From Chryseobacterium daecheongense (GTDB lineage Bacteria > Bacteroidota > Bacteroidia > Flavobacteriales > Weeksellaceae), in the NCBI RefSeq assembly GCF_003729955.1, contig NZ_RJTX01000002.1:682001-746000 (forward strand): a stretch of DNA of 64,000 nucleotides, in the 5' to 3' direction. The notes beneath the pieces are model-generated. The model did not search any database, was not told the origin of the DNA, and saw only the letters and a program-made list of their open reading frames with translations. The position numbers were made by a program, and so were the translations under genes. Numbering within the stretch: position 1 is the first letter of the stretch; every line of letters starts with the position of its first letter. Below are positions 1 to 8,555 of this stretch, one piece after another.

Positions 1-1
1 G

Positions 2-109
2 GCATTGGATTCTTTGGATGATGTTCCTTTCACCAAAAACTGGAAAGATACAGCAAGCGGCAAGATACAACAGGCCTATTATAAACTGGTAAGAGGTCTG
101 TCGTTGTAA
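2..109 (+). CDS. 3' end of an unidentified protein (partial)
   Basis: An open frame enters from the left edge and stops at TAA 107-109. The visible 35 residues end in AYYKLVRGLSL and are rich in polar and aromatic residues. No family can be named from so short a tail. It runs in the same direction as the ilv operon, but the AT-rich gap of about 160 bases before ilvD suggests a separate transcription unit. No clear terminator is visible after it. Confidence 0.5.
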   Translation, partial: ALDSLDDVPFTKNWKDTASGKIQQAYYKLVRGLSL

Positions 110-143
110 ATTTTAATAATTTAAATAATTGATTATCAGTTAA

Positions 144-236
144 ATGAATCTGTTTTTCAAGCAATTGAATGTTGTAATTTTCATAAAAGTGAAAATGAAA
201 ACAATATTACAAGCTGTAGTTTTGGATCAGAATTAA
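144..236 (+). CDS. candidate branched-chain amino acid leader peptide
   Basis: A 30-codon open frame lies 37 bases before ilvD. It begins MNLFFKQLNVV and contains 12 Ile, Val or Leu residues, including the clusters VVI and ILQAVVL. Its place before an operon for exactly these amino acids is what an attenuation leader would look like. Against this, AT-rich DNA yields many Ile/Leu codons by chance, I see no strong terminator hairpin between it and ilvD, and a perfect -7 promoter motif lies inside it. It is a hypothesis only. Confidence 0.3.
   Translation: MNLFFKQLNVVIFIKVKMKTILQAVVLDQN
217..224 (+). promoter_or_regulatory. possible -7 element for the ilv operon
   Basis: TAGTTTTG matches the Bacteroidota -7 consensus TAnnTTTG and lies about 50 bases before the ilvD start. 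No convincing TTTG -33 element is seen at the expected distance upstream. If it is real, the leader open frame at 144-236 would not be transcribed whole, so the two calls compete. Confidence 0.3.
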
Positions 237-273
237 AGAATTTTTGACACCAAGCTGGAAATAAAAACAGCAA

Positions 274-1965
274 ATGCAGGATAATATGCTAAATAAATAT
301 TCAAAAACATTCACACAGAACAGCGAACAGCCTGCGGCAAAGGCAATGCTTTACGGAATAGGCTTTACAGAAGAAGATATGCACAAGGCTCAGATTGGTA
401 TAGCCAGTATGGGCTACGACGGAAATACCTGTAATATGCATCTTAACGATTTGGCAAAAGTGGTAAAAGAAGGGACCTGGAATCAAGGTCTTGCAGGGTT
501 GATATTCAACACGATAGGAGTAAGCGATGGAATGAGTAATGGTACAGACGGGATGCGATACTCACTGGTAAGCCGGGATGTGATTGCAGATAGTATTGAA
601 GCGATCTGCGGAGCACAATATTATGACGGAATCATTGCATTACCCGGCTGTGATAAAAATATGCCGGGAACCATCATTGCGATGGGAAGGCTGAACAGAC
701 CCTCCATCATGGTGTACGGAGGAACGATAGCTCCGGGATGCTACAAGAATGAGTCCCTCAATATCGTTTCAGCCTTTGAAGCCTTAGGAAAAAAGATTAC
801 CGGAGAAATTTCAGAAGAAGATTTCAATGGGATTATCAAAAACTCGTGTCCTGGAGCAGGAGCATGTGGAGGAATGTACACTGCCAATACCATGTCCTCA
901 GCTATAGAAGCGCTAGGAATGAGTCTCCCATATTCATCTTCCAATCCTGCATTAAGTAAAGAAAAGCAGAATGAATGTCTGGAAGCCGGAAAATATATTA
1001 AAATACTACTCGAGAAAGATATCAAGCCATCAGATATTATGACCCGTAAAGCTTTTGAAAATGCGTTGCGTCTGATTATCATTCTTGGAGGAAGTACTAA
1101 TGCCGTCCTGCATTTTATAGCCATGGCGAAAAGTGTTGGTGTTTCCGTAACTCAGGATGATTTCCAGAAAATGAGTGACTGCACACCGGTATTGGCAGAT
1201 CTTAAGCCAAGCGGAAAATACCTCATGCAAGACCTTCATGAGCATGGGGGAACACCTGCTGTCATGAAATATTTATGGGAGGAAGGGTTGCTGCATGGTG
1301 ACTGTTTAACGGTTACCGGGAAAACCGTCGCTGAAAATCTTGAAAATGTTCCCAGCCTTGATTTTACAGAACAAAAAATCATCAGACCTCTATCCAACCC
1401 CATTAAAGAAACGGGGCATCTGAGAATATTGTATGGTAACCTGGCCGAAAAGGGAAGCGTAGCCAAGATCACTGGAAAGGAAGGAGAGAAATTTTCAGGG
1501 AAAGCCAGAGTATTTGACGGCGAAAAAGATTTGATCAAAGGAATTGAAAATGGAAGAGTTCAACACGGTGATGTCATTGTTATCCGCCACGAGGGACCTA
1601 AAGGAGCTCCGGGAATGCCGGAAATGCTGAAACCAACCAGCGCTCTGGTGGGAGCAGGACTGGGTGGAAGTGTAGCTCTAATTACTGACGGAAGATTCAG
1701 TGGTGGGACTCATGGTTTTGTGGTAGGACATATTACTCCTGAAGCTTATGAAGGTGGGCTGATTGCTTTTGTGAAAGACAATGACCTTATTGAAATTGAT
1801 GCTGTAAACAATACTATACAGCTAAAGGTTTCAGAAGAAGAAATCGAACAACGGAAAAAAGAATGGCAAAAACCTGAACTTAAAGTAAAAAAAGGACTGC
1901 TGTATAAATACGCACTCACCGTGTCATCAGCTGCTGAAGGCTGTGTAACAGACGAACTCACTTAA
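274..1965 (+). CDS. ilvD: dihydroxy-acid dehydratase
   Basis: IlvD removes water from 2,3-dihydroxy-isovalerate and the methylvalerate analogue to give the 2-oxoacid precursors of valine and isoleucine in the cytoplasm. The 563 residues match the shorter bacterial IlvD form. Iron-sulfur cysteines are visible in [11 protein letters not shown] (near residue 125) and in [16 protein letters not shown] (near 192-206). The C-terminal [22 protein letters not shown] motif of the family is also present, near 470-490. A second ATG at 286 gives MLNKYSKTF and is equally likely as the real start, because an AGGA lies just before it. It is first in the ilvD-B-N-C-A operon, with only 9 bases before ilvB. 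Confidence 0.96.
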   Translation: MQDNMLNKYSKTFTQNSEQPAAKAMLYGIGFTEEDMHKAQIGIASMGYDGNTCNMHLNDLAKVVKEGTWNQGLAGLIFNTIGVSDGMSNGTDGMRYSLVSRDVIADSIEAICGAQYYDGIIALPGCDKNMPGTIIAMGRLNRPSIMVYGGTIAPGCYKNESLNIVSAFEALGKKITGEISEEDFNGIIKNSCPGAGACGGMYTANTMSSAIEALGMSLPYSSSNPALSKEKQNECLEAGKYIKILLEKDIKPSDIMTRKAFENALRLIIILGGSTNAVLHFIAMAKSVGVSVTQDDFQKMSDCTPVLADLKPSGKYLMQDLHEHGGTPAVMKYLWEEGLLHGDCLTVTGKTVAENLENVPSLDFTEQKIIRPLSNPIKETGHLRILYGNLAEKGSVAKITGKEGEKFSGKARVFDGEKDLIKGIENGRVQHGDVIVIRHEGPKGAPGMPEMLKPTSALVGAGLGGSVALITDGRFSGGTHGFVVGHITPEAYEGGLIAFVKDNDLIEIDAVNNTIQLKVSEEEIEQRKKEWQKPELKVKKGLLYKYALTVSSAAEGCVTDELT

Positions 1966-1974
1966 TAAAAAACA

Positions 1975-3708
1975 ATGAAAAATCTAAGTATCCCTACAGA
2001 AACAGAAATCAGTGGCAGCCGGATTATTCTTGAAGCATTTCTTCAGGAAGGGGTAAAAACAATATTCGGGTACCCAGGCGGGGCCATCATTCCAATTTAT
2101 GATGCTCTTTACGATTATAAAGATCAGCTGGAACATATTCTGGTCCGCCATGAACAGGCAGCAGTCCATGCAGCGCAGGGACTTGCCAGAGTTTCGGGTG
2201 AAGTTGGTGTAGTGCTTGCGACAAGTGGTCCCGGGGCAACCAATCTGGTGACAGGCTTAGCCGATGCACTGCTGGATAATACGCCTATTGTTTGCATTAC
2301 CGGACAGGTTTTTGAACATCTTCTGGGAACCGATGCTTTTCAGGAAATTGATGTGATGAATGTTACAAGCCCGGTTACCAAGTGGAATTATCAGGTAACC
2401 GATGCAAATGAACTTTCCGACGTACTGGCCAAAGCATTTTATATCGCAAGATCAGGTCGGCCGGGTCCCGTATTGATAGATGTAACAAAAAATGCCCAGC
2501 TGCAGAAAATTTTATACAGAGAATACACGTCGTGTGATTCTTTGAGAAGTTACAAGCCTGATCCTGTTCCCCATATAGGCTATATTGAGAAAGCAGCCGC
2601 ATTGATCAATGAGGCCAAAAAACCATTTATTATTGCCGGACAGGGAATTATGCTGGGAAAAGCAGAAAAAGAGTTTCTGCGGTTTGCGGAAAAATCTGGA
2701 ATTCCTGTGGCGTGGACGGTTTTGGGAATGAGTGCTATTCCGACGGATCATCCGCAGGCAGTAGGAATGGTAGGAATGCACGGGAACTACGGACCCAATA
2801 TTCTTACCAATCAATGCGATGTCCTGATTGCAGTGGGAATGCGGTTTGATGACCGTGTGACCGGAAAGTTGGATCAGTATGCCAAACAGGCAAGAATCAT
2901 TCATCTGGATATTGACAAAGCAGAGATCAATAAAAATGTGACAGTTGAAGTTCCTATTCTTGGAAACTGTAAAGAAACCCTACCGCTTCTTACACAGCTG
3001 ATAAAAGAACGGCAGCATGTTGACTGGCATCAAAAGTTTAAAGATTGCTATGAAATTGAACATGATCAACTGATAAGCCATGAATTGTATCCTTCTGAAG
3101 GAGAAATTACCATGGGAGAAGTGATCTGTCAACTGAATGATATGACCCAAGGAGAGGCTGTTATCGTAACTGATGTAGGACAGCATCAGATGGCTGCTTG
3201 CAGATACTCAACCTTTAAACATTCCAGAAGCAATATTACCAGTGGCGGATTGGGAACTATGGGATTCTGCCTTCCTGCAGCAATAGGAGCCGCTTATGGA
3301 AGAACGAACCATCCGGTCATTGCGGTGATGGGAGATGGAGGAGCTCAAATGAATATCCAGGAGTTGGGAACGCTGATGCAGTATCAGCCTGATATCAAAA
3401 TTTTAATTCTTAATAACTGTTATCTGGGCATGGTAAGACAATGGCAGGAGATGTTTCACGAAGAAAGGTATTCATCGGTTGATATTCAGAGCCCGGATTT
3501 TGTACAGGTTGCCAAAGGATATAATATTCCTGGAAAGAAAGTAATACAGAGAGAAGATTTGGAGGCTGGTCTTAACGAAATGCTTCATCATAAAGGTGCT
3601 TTTCTTCTGGAAGTAATGACTGGTAAAGAGCACAATGTTTTTCCAATGATTCCTCAAGGGAAAAGTGTCTCAGAAATTATCCTTACTCATCATAAAACAG
3701 ATCAATAA
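1975..3708 (+). CDS. ilvB: acetolactate synthase large subunit
   Basis: This thiamine-diphosphate enzyme condenses pyruvate with pyruvate or 2-oxobutyrate, the committed step to valine, leucine and isoleucine. The N-terminal TPP-binding domain carries FGYPGGAIIPIYDAL and the activating glutamate in VRHEQAAVHAAQG (near residue 60). The central domain runs about 200-330. The C-terminal domain has the metal/TPP motif GDGGAQMNIQEL followed by NNCYLGMVRQWQ (near 450-490). The 577-residue length is normal. It lies 9 bases after ilvD and 12 before ilvN, so the three are surely co-transcribed. The small subunit gene next door should provide activation and valine feedback. Confidence 0.96.
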   Translation: MKNLSIPTETEISGSRIILEAFLQEGVKTIFGYPGGAIIPIYDALYDYKDQLEHILVRHEQAAVHAAQGLARVSGEVGVVLATSGPGATNLVTGLADALLDNTPIVCITGQVFEHLLGTDAFQEIDVMNVTSPVTKWNYQVTDANELSDVLAKAFYIARSGRPGPVLIDVTKNAQLQKILYREYTSCDSLRSYKPDPVPHIGYIEKAAALINEAKKPFIIAGQGIMLGKAEKEFLRFAEKSGIPVAWTVLGMSAIPTDHPQAVGMVGMHGNYGPNILTNQCDVLIAVGMRFDDRVTGKLDQYAKQARIIHLDIDKAEINKNVTVEVPILGNCKETLPLLTQLIKERQHVDWHQKFKDCYEIEHDQLISHELYPSEGEITMGEVICQLNDMTQGEAVIVTDVGQHQMAACRYSTFKHSRSNITSGGLGTMGFCLPAAIGAAYGRTNHPVIAVMGDGGAQMNIQELGTLMQYQPDIKILILNNCYLGMVRQWQEMFHEERYSSVDIQSPDFVQVAKGYNIPGKKVIQREDLEAGLNEMLHHKGAFLLEVMTGKEHNVFPMIPQGKSVSEIILTHHKTDQ

Positions 3709-3720
3709 AATATAGAAAAG

Positions 3721-4002
3721 ATGAAATCAGAAAACAAAGAATACACCATTACTGCTTATACAGAAGACTTTCTAGGGCTGATTGGCAGGATCAATGCTAT
3801 TTTTTCAAGGAGAAGAATCTCTATTGTGAATTTCAGTGCAGGGCCTTCGGAGATTGAAAATGTGAAGAAATTTGTAATCATTATCAGGGAATCGGAAGAA
3901 TCTGTACGCAAGATCACTCAACAGATGGAAAAACAGGTAGATGTACTGGAAGTTCATTATCATAAAAATCCGTATCTGACCTCAATAGTACATGCGAGTT
4001 GA
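3721..4002 (+). CDS. ilvN: acetolactate synthase small (regulatory) subunit, short form
   Basis: This 93-residue protein is a single ACT domain. It opens with a beta strand, then the effector-site region EDFLGLIGRINAIFSRRRISI, and ends with a second strand and helix. It should bind the large subunit and mediate feedback by valine. Many IlvH-type subunits are about 160-200 residues with a second C-terminal domain, which is absent here. The length resembles E. coli IlvN. The stop is clean and no remnant of the second domain follows it, so the gene looks naturally short rather than broken. It sits between ilvB and ilvC. Confidence 0.88.
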   Translation: MKSENKEYTITAYTEDFLGLIGRINAIFSRRRISIVNFSAGPSEIENVKKFVIIIRESEESVRKITQQMEKQVDVLEVHYHKNPYLTSIVHAS

Positions 4003-4050
4003 TGGTGATCAATCTAAAGTAATAAATATCAACAAATAAAAAATTAAAAA

Positions 4051-5097
4051 ATGGCAAAATTGAATTTTGGCGGAGTAGAAGAAAATGTAGTGACAAGAGA
4101 GGAGTTTCCGTTACAGAAAGCTCAGGAAGTATTAAAAGATGAAGTTGTAGCTGTGATCGGATATGGAGTACAGGGACCTGGACAGGCATTAAACCAGAAA
4201 GACAACGGGATCAATGTGATTGTTGGCCAGCGGAAAAACTCAAAATCATGGGACAAAGCTGTGGCAGACGGATTTGTACCCGGAGAAACACTGTTTGAAA
4301 TAGAAGAGGCTCTGCAAAAAGGAACAATTATATGTTATCTCTTAAGCGATGCGGCTCAAATCGAGTACTGGCCTAAAGTAAAGCAGAATCTTACGCCTGG
4401 AAAAGCATTGTATTTCTCCCACGGTTTTGGAATTACGTTTAATGAACGTACAGGAATTGTTCCGCCGGCTGAAGTGGATGTTTTTCTGGTTGCACCTAAA
4501 GGGTCGGGAACATCACTGAGAAGAATGTTTCTGCAGGACCGGGGGCTGAACAGCAGTTTTGCCATATATCAGGATGCTACCGGAAAAGCAAGAGATAGAG
4601 TGACTGCATTGGGAATAGCCATTGGAAGCGGGTATTTATTTGAAACGGATTTTAAAAAAGAAGTATTCAGCGACCTTGCAGGAGAAAGAGGTACCCTTAT
4701 GGGTGCCGTACAGGGTATATTTGCAGCCCAATACGATGTATTGAGGAAAAATGGACACAGCCCTTCCGAAGCATTTAATGAAACAGTAGAGGAATTGACA
4801 CAATCATTAATGCCTTTGGTTGCAGAAAACGGCATGGACTGGATGTACGCGAACTGCAGCACCACAGCACAGAGAGGGGCTTTAGACTGGTGGAAACGTT
4901 TCAGAGATGCCACTTCTCCGTTGTTTGAGGAATTGTATGACAGTGTTGCAAAAGGAGCTGAAGCCCAACGTTCTATCGACAGCAACAGCAAACCCGATTA
5001 CAGAGAAAAACTGGAAGTGGAACTGGCCGAGCTTAGAGAAAGCGAAATGTGGAGAGCAGGTAAGACGGTCCGAAGTCTTAGACCTGAGAATAATTAA
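4051..5097 (+). CDS. ilvC: ketol-acid reductoisomerase, eukaryote-like class I
   Basis: IlvC isomerises and reduces acetolactate or acetohydroxybutyrate with NADPH and Mg2+. The Rossmann motif is VIGYGVQGPGQALN (near residue 36) and the cofactor loop continues with GQRKNSKSW. The C-terminal knot domain holds the metal and substrate motifs KKEVFSDLAGERGTLMG and GHSPSEAFNETVEE. With 348 residues it is longer than the usual 330-residue class I enzyme. From memory it resembles mitochondrial Ilv5 of fungi (opening NFGG.EE.V, the VAPKGSG motif, the RxLRPEN ending) more than E. coli IlvC. It follows ilvN by 48 bases within the operon. Confidence 0.95.
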   Translation: MAKLNFGGVEENVVTREEFPLQKAQEVLKDEVVAVIGYGVQGPGQALNQKDNGINVIVGQRKNSKSWDKAVADGFVPGETLFEIEEALQKGTIICYLLSDAAQIEYWPKVKQNLTPGKALYFSHGFGITFNERTGIVPPAEVDVFLVAPKGSGTSLRRMFLQDRGLNSSFAIYQDATGKARDRVTALGIAIGSGYLFETDFKKEVFSDLAGERGTLMGAVQGIFAAQYDVLRKNGHSPSEAFNETVEELTQSLMPLVAENGMDWMYANCSTTAQRGALDWWKRFRDATSPLFEELYDSVAKGAEAQRSIDSNSKPDYREKLEVELAELRESEMWRAGKTVRSLRPENN

Positions 5098-5110
5098 TCA
5101 ATAAAAAATA

Positions 5111-6370
5111 ATGGAGACACAAACGTATCCAACTGTTTTGGAAAATGTCTATAAAGCGGCAGAAAGGCTCAAAAATGTTGTAGTAAGAACACCGTTGGCC
5201 ATTAATAATAACCTCTCTGATATATATGAAGCGAAGATAAGATTTAAAAGAGAAGACCTGCAGCAGGTGAGGTCTTACAAGATCAGGGGAGCTTACAATA
5301 AAATGGCAGTGATGGCTCCTGAAAGCCTTGCCAAAGGAGTGGTTTGTGCCAGTGCAGGAAACCATGCGCAGGGAGTAGCTTTTGCGTGCAGGACAATGAA
5401 GGTGAAAGGAACTATTTTCATGCCTTTGCCCACTCCGGGGCAGAAGTTGGAGCAGGTGAGAATGTTCGGTGGGAATCATATAGATATTGTCCTTTACGGG
5501 GATACTTTCGATGAAGCTAAAGATGCCGCAGAGAAGTTTTGCAAAGATCATCAGGGAATATTCATTCATCCGTTTGATGATCAGGATATTATTGATGGGC
5601 AGGCTACGGCAGCACTGGAAATCCTTGAACAGTCGGATGAGCAAATTGATTATCTCTTTCTTCCAGTGGGAGGCGGTGGTCTGGCTGCGGGTGTTTGTAC
5701 AGTATTCCGCGAATTGTCTCCACAAACGAAGATCATAGGAGTGGAGCCTTCTGCAGCGGCAAGTATGAAAAAAGCACTGGAGAGAGGAAAGCCGGTGCTT
5801 CTTGAAAAGATCAGCCGTTTTGTAGACGGAGCTGCTGTACAGAAAGTGGGAAATCTTACTTTTGAACTTTGCAAAAATGTACTGCAGGATATGGCTACAG
5901 TTGATGAAGGATTGGTTTGTGAAACCATTCTCTCCCTCTATAATAAGGATGCTGTAGTAGTGGAACCAGCGGGTGCTCTTTCTGTTGCTGCACTGGAAAA
6001 ATATAAGGATGAGATCAAAGGAAAAAATGTAGTCTGCATCATTAGTGGGAGTAATAATGACATTACCCGTATGGAAGAGATCAAAGAAAAAGCTCTTCTG
6101 CATGCAGGGTTAAAACATTATTTCCTTGTTAGGTTCGCACAGCGTCCGGGCACCCTGAAAACCTTCGTCATGAATGTGTTGGGGCCGAATGATGATATCA
6201 CTTTTTTTGAATACACCAAAAAAAATTCAAAGGAGAAAGGCATTGCTGTCGTTGGAATTGGATTAAGGGATAGTAAAGATTTTACTCCGCTGTTTGATAA
6301 TATGAAAAAGTATGATTTTTTTGTCAATTATCTGAACAATGATCCTTCTTTAATGAACCTTCTTATTTGA
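5111..6370 (+). CDS. ilvA: threonine dehydratase, biosynthetic type
   Basis: IlvA is a PLP enzyme that deaminates threonine to 2-oxobutyrate, which feeds isoleucine synthesis through ilvB and ilvC upstream. The PLP lysine lies in VRSYKIRGAYNKM (near residue 57), the phosphate-binding loop is PVGGGGLAAG (near 186), and SAGNHAQGVA is also present. After about residue 325 there is one C-terminal ACT-like regulatory domain (HYFLVRFAQRPGTLKTF), giving 419 residues. This is the single-ACT form rather than the E. coli two-domain form of about 514. It is the last gene of the operon, 13 bases after ilvC. No clear terminator follows. Confidence 0.95.
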   Translation: METQTYPTVLENVYKAAERLKNVVVRTPLAINNNLSDIYEAKIRFKREDLQQVRSYKIRGAYNKMAVMAPESLAKGVVCASAGNHAQGVAFACRTMKVKGTIFMPLPTPGQKLEQVRMFGGNHIDIVLYGDTFDEAKDAAEKFCKDHQGIFIHPFDDQDIIDGQATAALEILEQSDEQIDYLFLPVGGGGLAAGVCTVFRELSPQTKIIGVEPSAAASMKKALERGKPVLLEKISRFVDGAAVQKVGNLTFELCKNVLQDMATVDEGLVCETILSLYNKDAVVVEPAGALSVAALEKYKDEIKGKNVVCIISGSNNDITRMEEIKEKALLHAGLKHYFLVRFAQRPGTLKTFVMNVLGPNDDITFFEYTKKNSKEKGIAVVGIGLRDSKDFTPLFDNMKKYDFFVNYLNNDPSLMNLLI

Positions 6371-6811
6371 GAATTTGAATTGATTTTAATTATTATCGTT
6401 TGCAGATTACGCAGATTTTTGAGCTACGGGTTTTAAGAATCGACACAGATGTTAACAGCAGCAATATCGACATTGGAAAATGGAGTGTTAAGAAAATGAA
6501 CCCTGTAAACGTTAAGAAAATTCTACTGTCCTAAGCGCGGGACTTTATTTGATTCTTAATATAGATTGCTACCGCGCAAGTTTTAGAATTTTTAGAGAAC
6601 AGGATTCATTTTTAGCGGAAGTTTCCCGGTCTTGAATTTTTGATTCTTTTGTTCAAGACAAAAGAATAATATTCAACCTCTATATTATTATGAACCCGGA
6701 TGTGAAGTAATTTGAGTAAAGAATAGAATAAAGAATAAAGAGATTGCTTCGCTGCTGTGCTCCTCGCAATGACAAAAATAAGCTTCGGCGGCCCATTCGG
6801 GCCGCCGAAGC
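6371..6811. other. 440-base gene-free region with repeat relics
   Basis: No gene is supported here. The region holds several motifs that look like worn copies of dispersed intergenic repeats: a GCAGATTACGCAGATTTTT stretch near 6401-6420, GCGCGG/CCGCGC arms at 6535-6540 and 6572-6577, an 8-base inverted repeat GTCTTGAA/TTCAAGAC at 6629-6659, and a GATTGCTTCG...CAATGAC element at 6741-6773. It ends in the terminator of the M28 peptidase gene. Confidence 0.6.
6741..6773 (-). repeat. short dispersed intergenic repeat (GTCATTGCGAGG type)
   Basis: Read on the minus strand it begins GTCATTGCGAGGAGC and ends GAAGCAATCT. This form is common between genes in many bacterial genomes. It shares its GTCATT start and GAAG..AATCT end with the element at 13857-13914. 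Only these two copies are in the window, so family membership is from general knowledge. Confidence 0.5.
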
Positions 6812-6815
6812 TTAT
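6778..6815 (-). terminator. intrinsic terminator of the M28 peptidase gene
   Basis: A perfect 17-base-pair stem (6778-6794 with 6799-6815) closes on the loop ATTC and is very GC-rich. On the minus strand it is followed by a T-rich tract (TTTTTGTC). The right arm overlaps the TAA stop codon of the peptidase gene. Confidence 0.85.
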
Positions 6816-8281
6816 CTCTCAAGCGTAAAATTTGAAATAACTTTTGGACGCTCTGTTTCATTGGCAACTTTCCAGGATGTTCTGTACATCCATTCCGTCA
6901 TTTTATAGAGTTTTTTATAATTGATGTTTTCAGACTCATCTTGTGGAGTATGATACTGATCGTGCAAAACGCTTGTGAAGAATATAGCTGGAATTCCGGC
7001 TTTTGCATAAGGCAAATGATCACTTCTGAAATAAAAATATTCTGCATGACTTGGAGAATCCCAATCTTTTAGGTATTTGAATTTTGTACTTTCATGGTTA
7101 GCTTCTTCCGCCATTTTTACCAGTTCCTCCGAGTTTTTATGCGGAGCATTTCCTCCCAGTAAAGCAGCTTCTTCAAGATTGTTTCTTCCTATCATATCCC
7201 CATTAAGAACGGCTACAATATTTTCTTTCGGAACTACGGGATGAGCAGCATGCCATCTGGACCCTAACAATCCTCTTTCTTCAGCACCATGAAATACAAA
7301 AAGAATGCTTCTTTTTCCTGGCTGCTTTTTATATGCTCTTGCCATGGCTAACATAGCAACACAGGTACTTGCATTATCATCGGCTCCGTTATAAATGGTG
7401 TCATTTTTTACAGGGTGCCTTATCCCATCGTGATCCTGATGTCCGCTGATCAGGACATATTCATTTTTCAGTTTAGGATCTGTACCCTCAATTTTTCCGA
7501 TGATATTTACGGATGGGTATTTATAGGTTTCTGTAATGAGTTGTAAGGAGATCTTAGGATTATTTTTTACCCAACCGGCGTTTTCTCTTTTAATCCATAG
7601 TACAGGAATAGCATTGGAAACGGTTTCTCTTAATCCTTCCACTCCATAAGTACCTCTTGTCATTTGTGGGACAACTTCCACCCAGCTTTTCTCCGAAGTA
7701 TCATCGGTGATGAAGATGATGGCTTTTGCACCCAGTTCAAAGGCTTTGCTATAGTATTTGGTTCTTACAAATCCCGGGTATCTTCTTACAAAAAGAGTCA
7801 TTTCTTTAGCAATGTTTTTGTCGGAGGCATTGATGGCTAAAACTCTCCCTTTCAGATTGAATTTTGATAAATCTTCAGGTTCTGCATTTCCCGCATAAAC
7901 GATTTCTGAATCCAGATTAGCATTCACAGGTTCTGCAACCAGGAAGTCTTTCCATAATTTGAGCTTGCTTTCTCCAATTGTTAAAGTACTTTGTGGAATT
8001 ACCTGATGCCTGTACATATCAAAGAACTGGAAAAATGTACCATGATCTCCGGCGGGGCTCATTCCCGCTTCTTTTGCTTTATCAGCCAGCCACATGGAAA
8101 CTTTAAGTTCATCCAATGTTCCTGCTTCACGGCCCCAGAACTGGTCTGCTGCCAATTCGTACATATCCTTTTTAAGATCGGATTCCTTGATGGCGGAAAC
8201 CAGCGGTTTTTTATAAGACTGTGCATTTCCCATAAAAAAAAGGAAAAGACCTAATAATGAGAAGTAATAATTTTTTTTCAT
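6812..8281 (-). CDS. secreted M28-family zinc aminopeptidase
   Basis: This 489-residue protein starts with a signal peptide ending near FFMGNAQS. The segment at about 100-240 looks like a protease-associated (PA) insert. The M28 catalytic domain follows. Its di-zinc ligands are visible as HQDHDG (near 280), GADDNAS (near 302), GAEERG with the catalytic Glu (near 333), NGDMIG (near 361) and DQYHTPQDE (near 444). The family releases N-terminal amino acids from peptides in the periplasm or outside the cell. It is the last gene of a minus-strand trio, 9 bases after the 78-residue gene. No T9SS sorting domain is seen, so it is probably periplasmic. Confidence 0.9.
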   Translation of the reverse strand: MKKNYYFSLLGLFLFFMGNAQSYKKPLVSAIKESDLKKDMYELAADQFWGREAGTLDELKVSMWLADKAKEAGMSPAGDHGTFFQFFDMYRHQVIPQSTLTIGESKLKLWKDFLVAEPVNANLDSEIVYAGNAEPEDLSKFNLKGRVLAINASDKNIAKEMTLFVRRYPGFVRTKYYSKAFELGAKAIIFITDDTSEKSWVEVVPQMTRGTYGVEGLRETVSNAIPVLWIKRENAGWVKNNPKISLQLITETYKYPSVNIIGKIEGTDPKLKNEYVLISGHQDHDGIRHPVKNDTIYNGADDNASTCVAMLAMARAYKKQPGKRSILFVFHGAEERGLLGSRWHAAHPVVPKENIVAVLNGDMIGRNNLEEAALLGGNAPHKNSEELVKMAEEANHESTKFKYLKDWDSPSHAEYFYFRSDHLPYAKAGIPAIFFTSVLHDQYHTPQDESENINYKKLYKMTEWMYRTSWKVANETERPKVISNFTLER

Positions 8282-8290
8282 GATGTATCG

Positions 8291-8527
8291 TTAATTCTTG
8301 TTAGCCAACTTTTCAGAAAACTGTTTTGAAAATTCTTTTCTGTCTTCTTCCAGCTTTTCCTGGTTACCCGGAAGAACATAATTGAAAAGGATTTTATCCT
8401 CATGATCGATGAAAATAATCTCTTTTTCTTCACCGTCTATCATCTGGGAGAAAATTTCCCACATGGAAACGTCTTTCAGCTTTAATAAATCGAAGAACTG
8501 ATCTGCTTTTATCTCTATTTTTTTCAT
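8291..8527 (-). CDS. small hypothetical protein between membrane and secreted genes
   Basis: This 78-residue acidic and lysine-rich protein has no signal peptide or membrane segment. It begins MKKIEIKADQFF and ends in a charged, probably helical tail (LEEDRKEFSKQFSEKLANK). I do not recognise the family. It lies 28 bases after the DUF5686 gene and 9 bases before the M28 peptidase gene on the same strand. It is therefore probably translated from the same message, which supports it being a real gene. Confidence 0.7.
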   Translation of the reverse strand: MKKIEIKADQFFDLLKLKDVSMWEIFSQMIDGEEKEIIFIDHEDKILFNYVLPGNQEKLEEDRKEFSKQFSEKLANKN

Positions 8528-8555
8528 TTTATACTCAAATGTCTTTGACCATTTT

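Noticed and set aside
3914-4189. Leucine-rich minus-strand frame over ilvN-ilvC
   Set aside because: It is a shadow of the two ilv genes and their gap, without a ribosome site or conserved motif.
5078-6103. Long minus-strand open frame opposite ilvA (341 codons)
   Set aside because: It is a shadow of the ilvA codons, has Cys/His/Ser-rich composition, no known motif, and lies antisense to a complete well-conserved gene.
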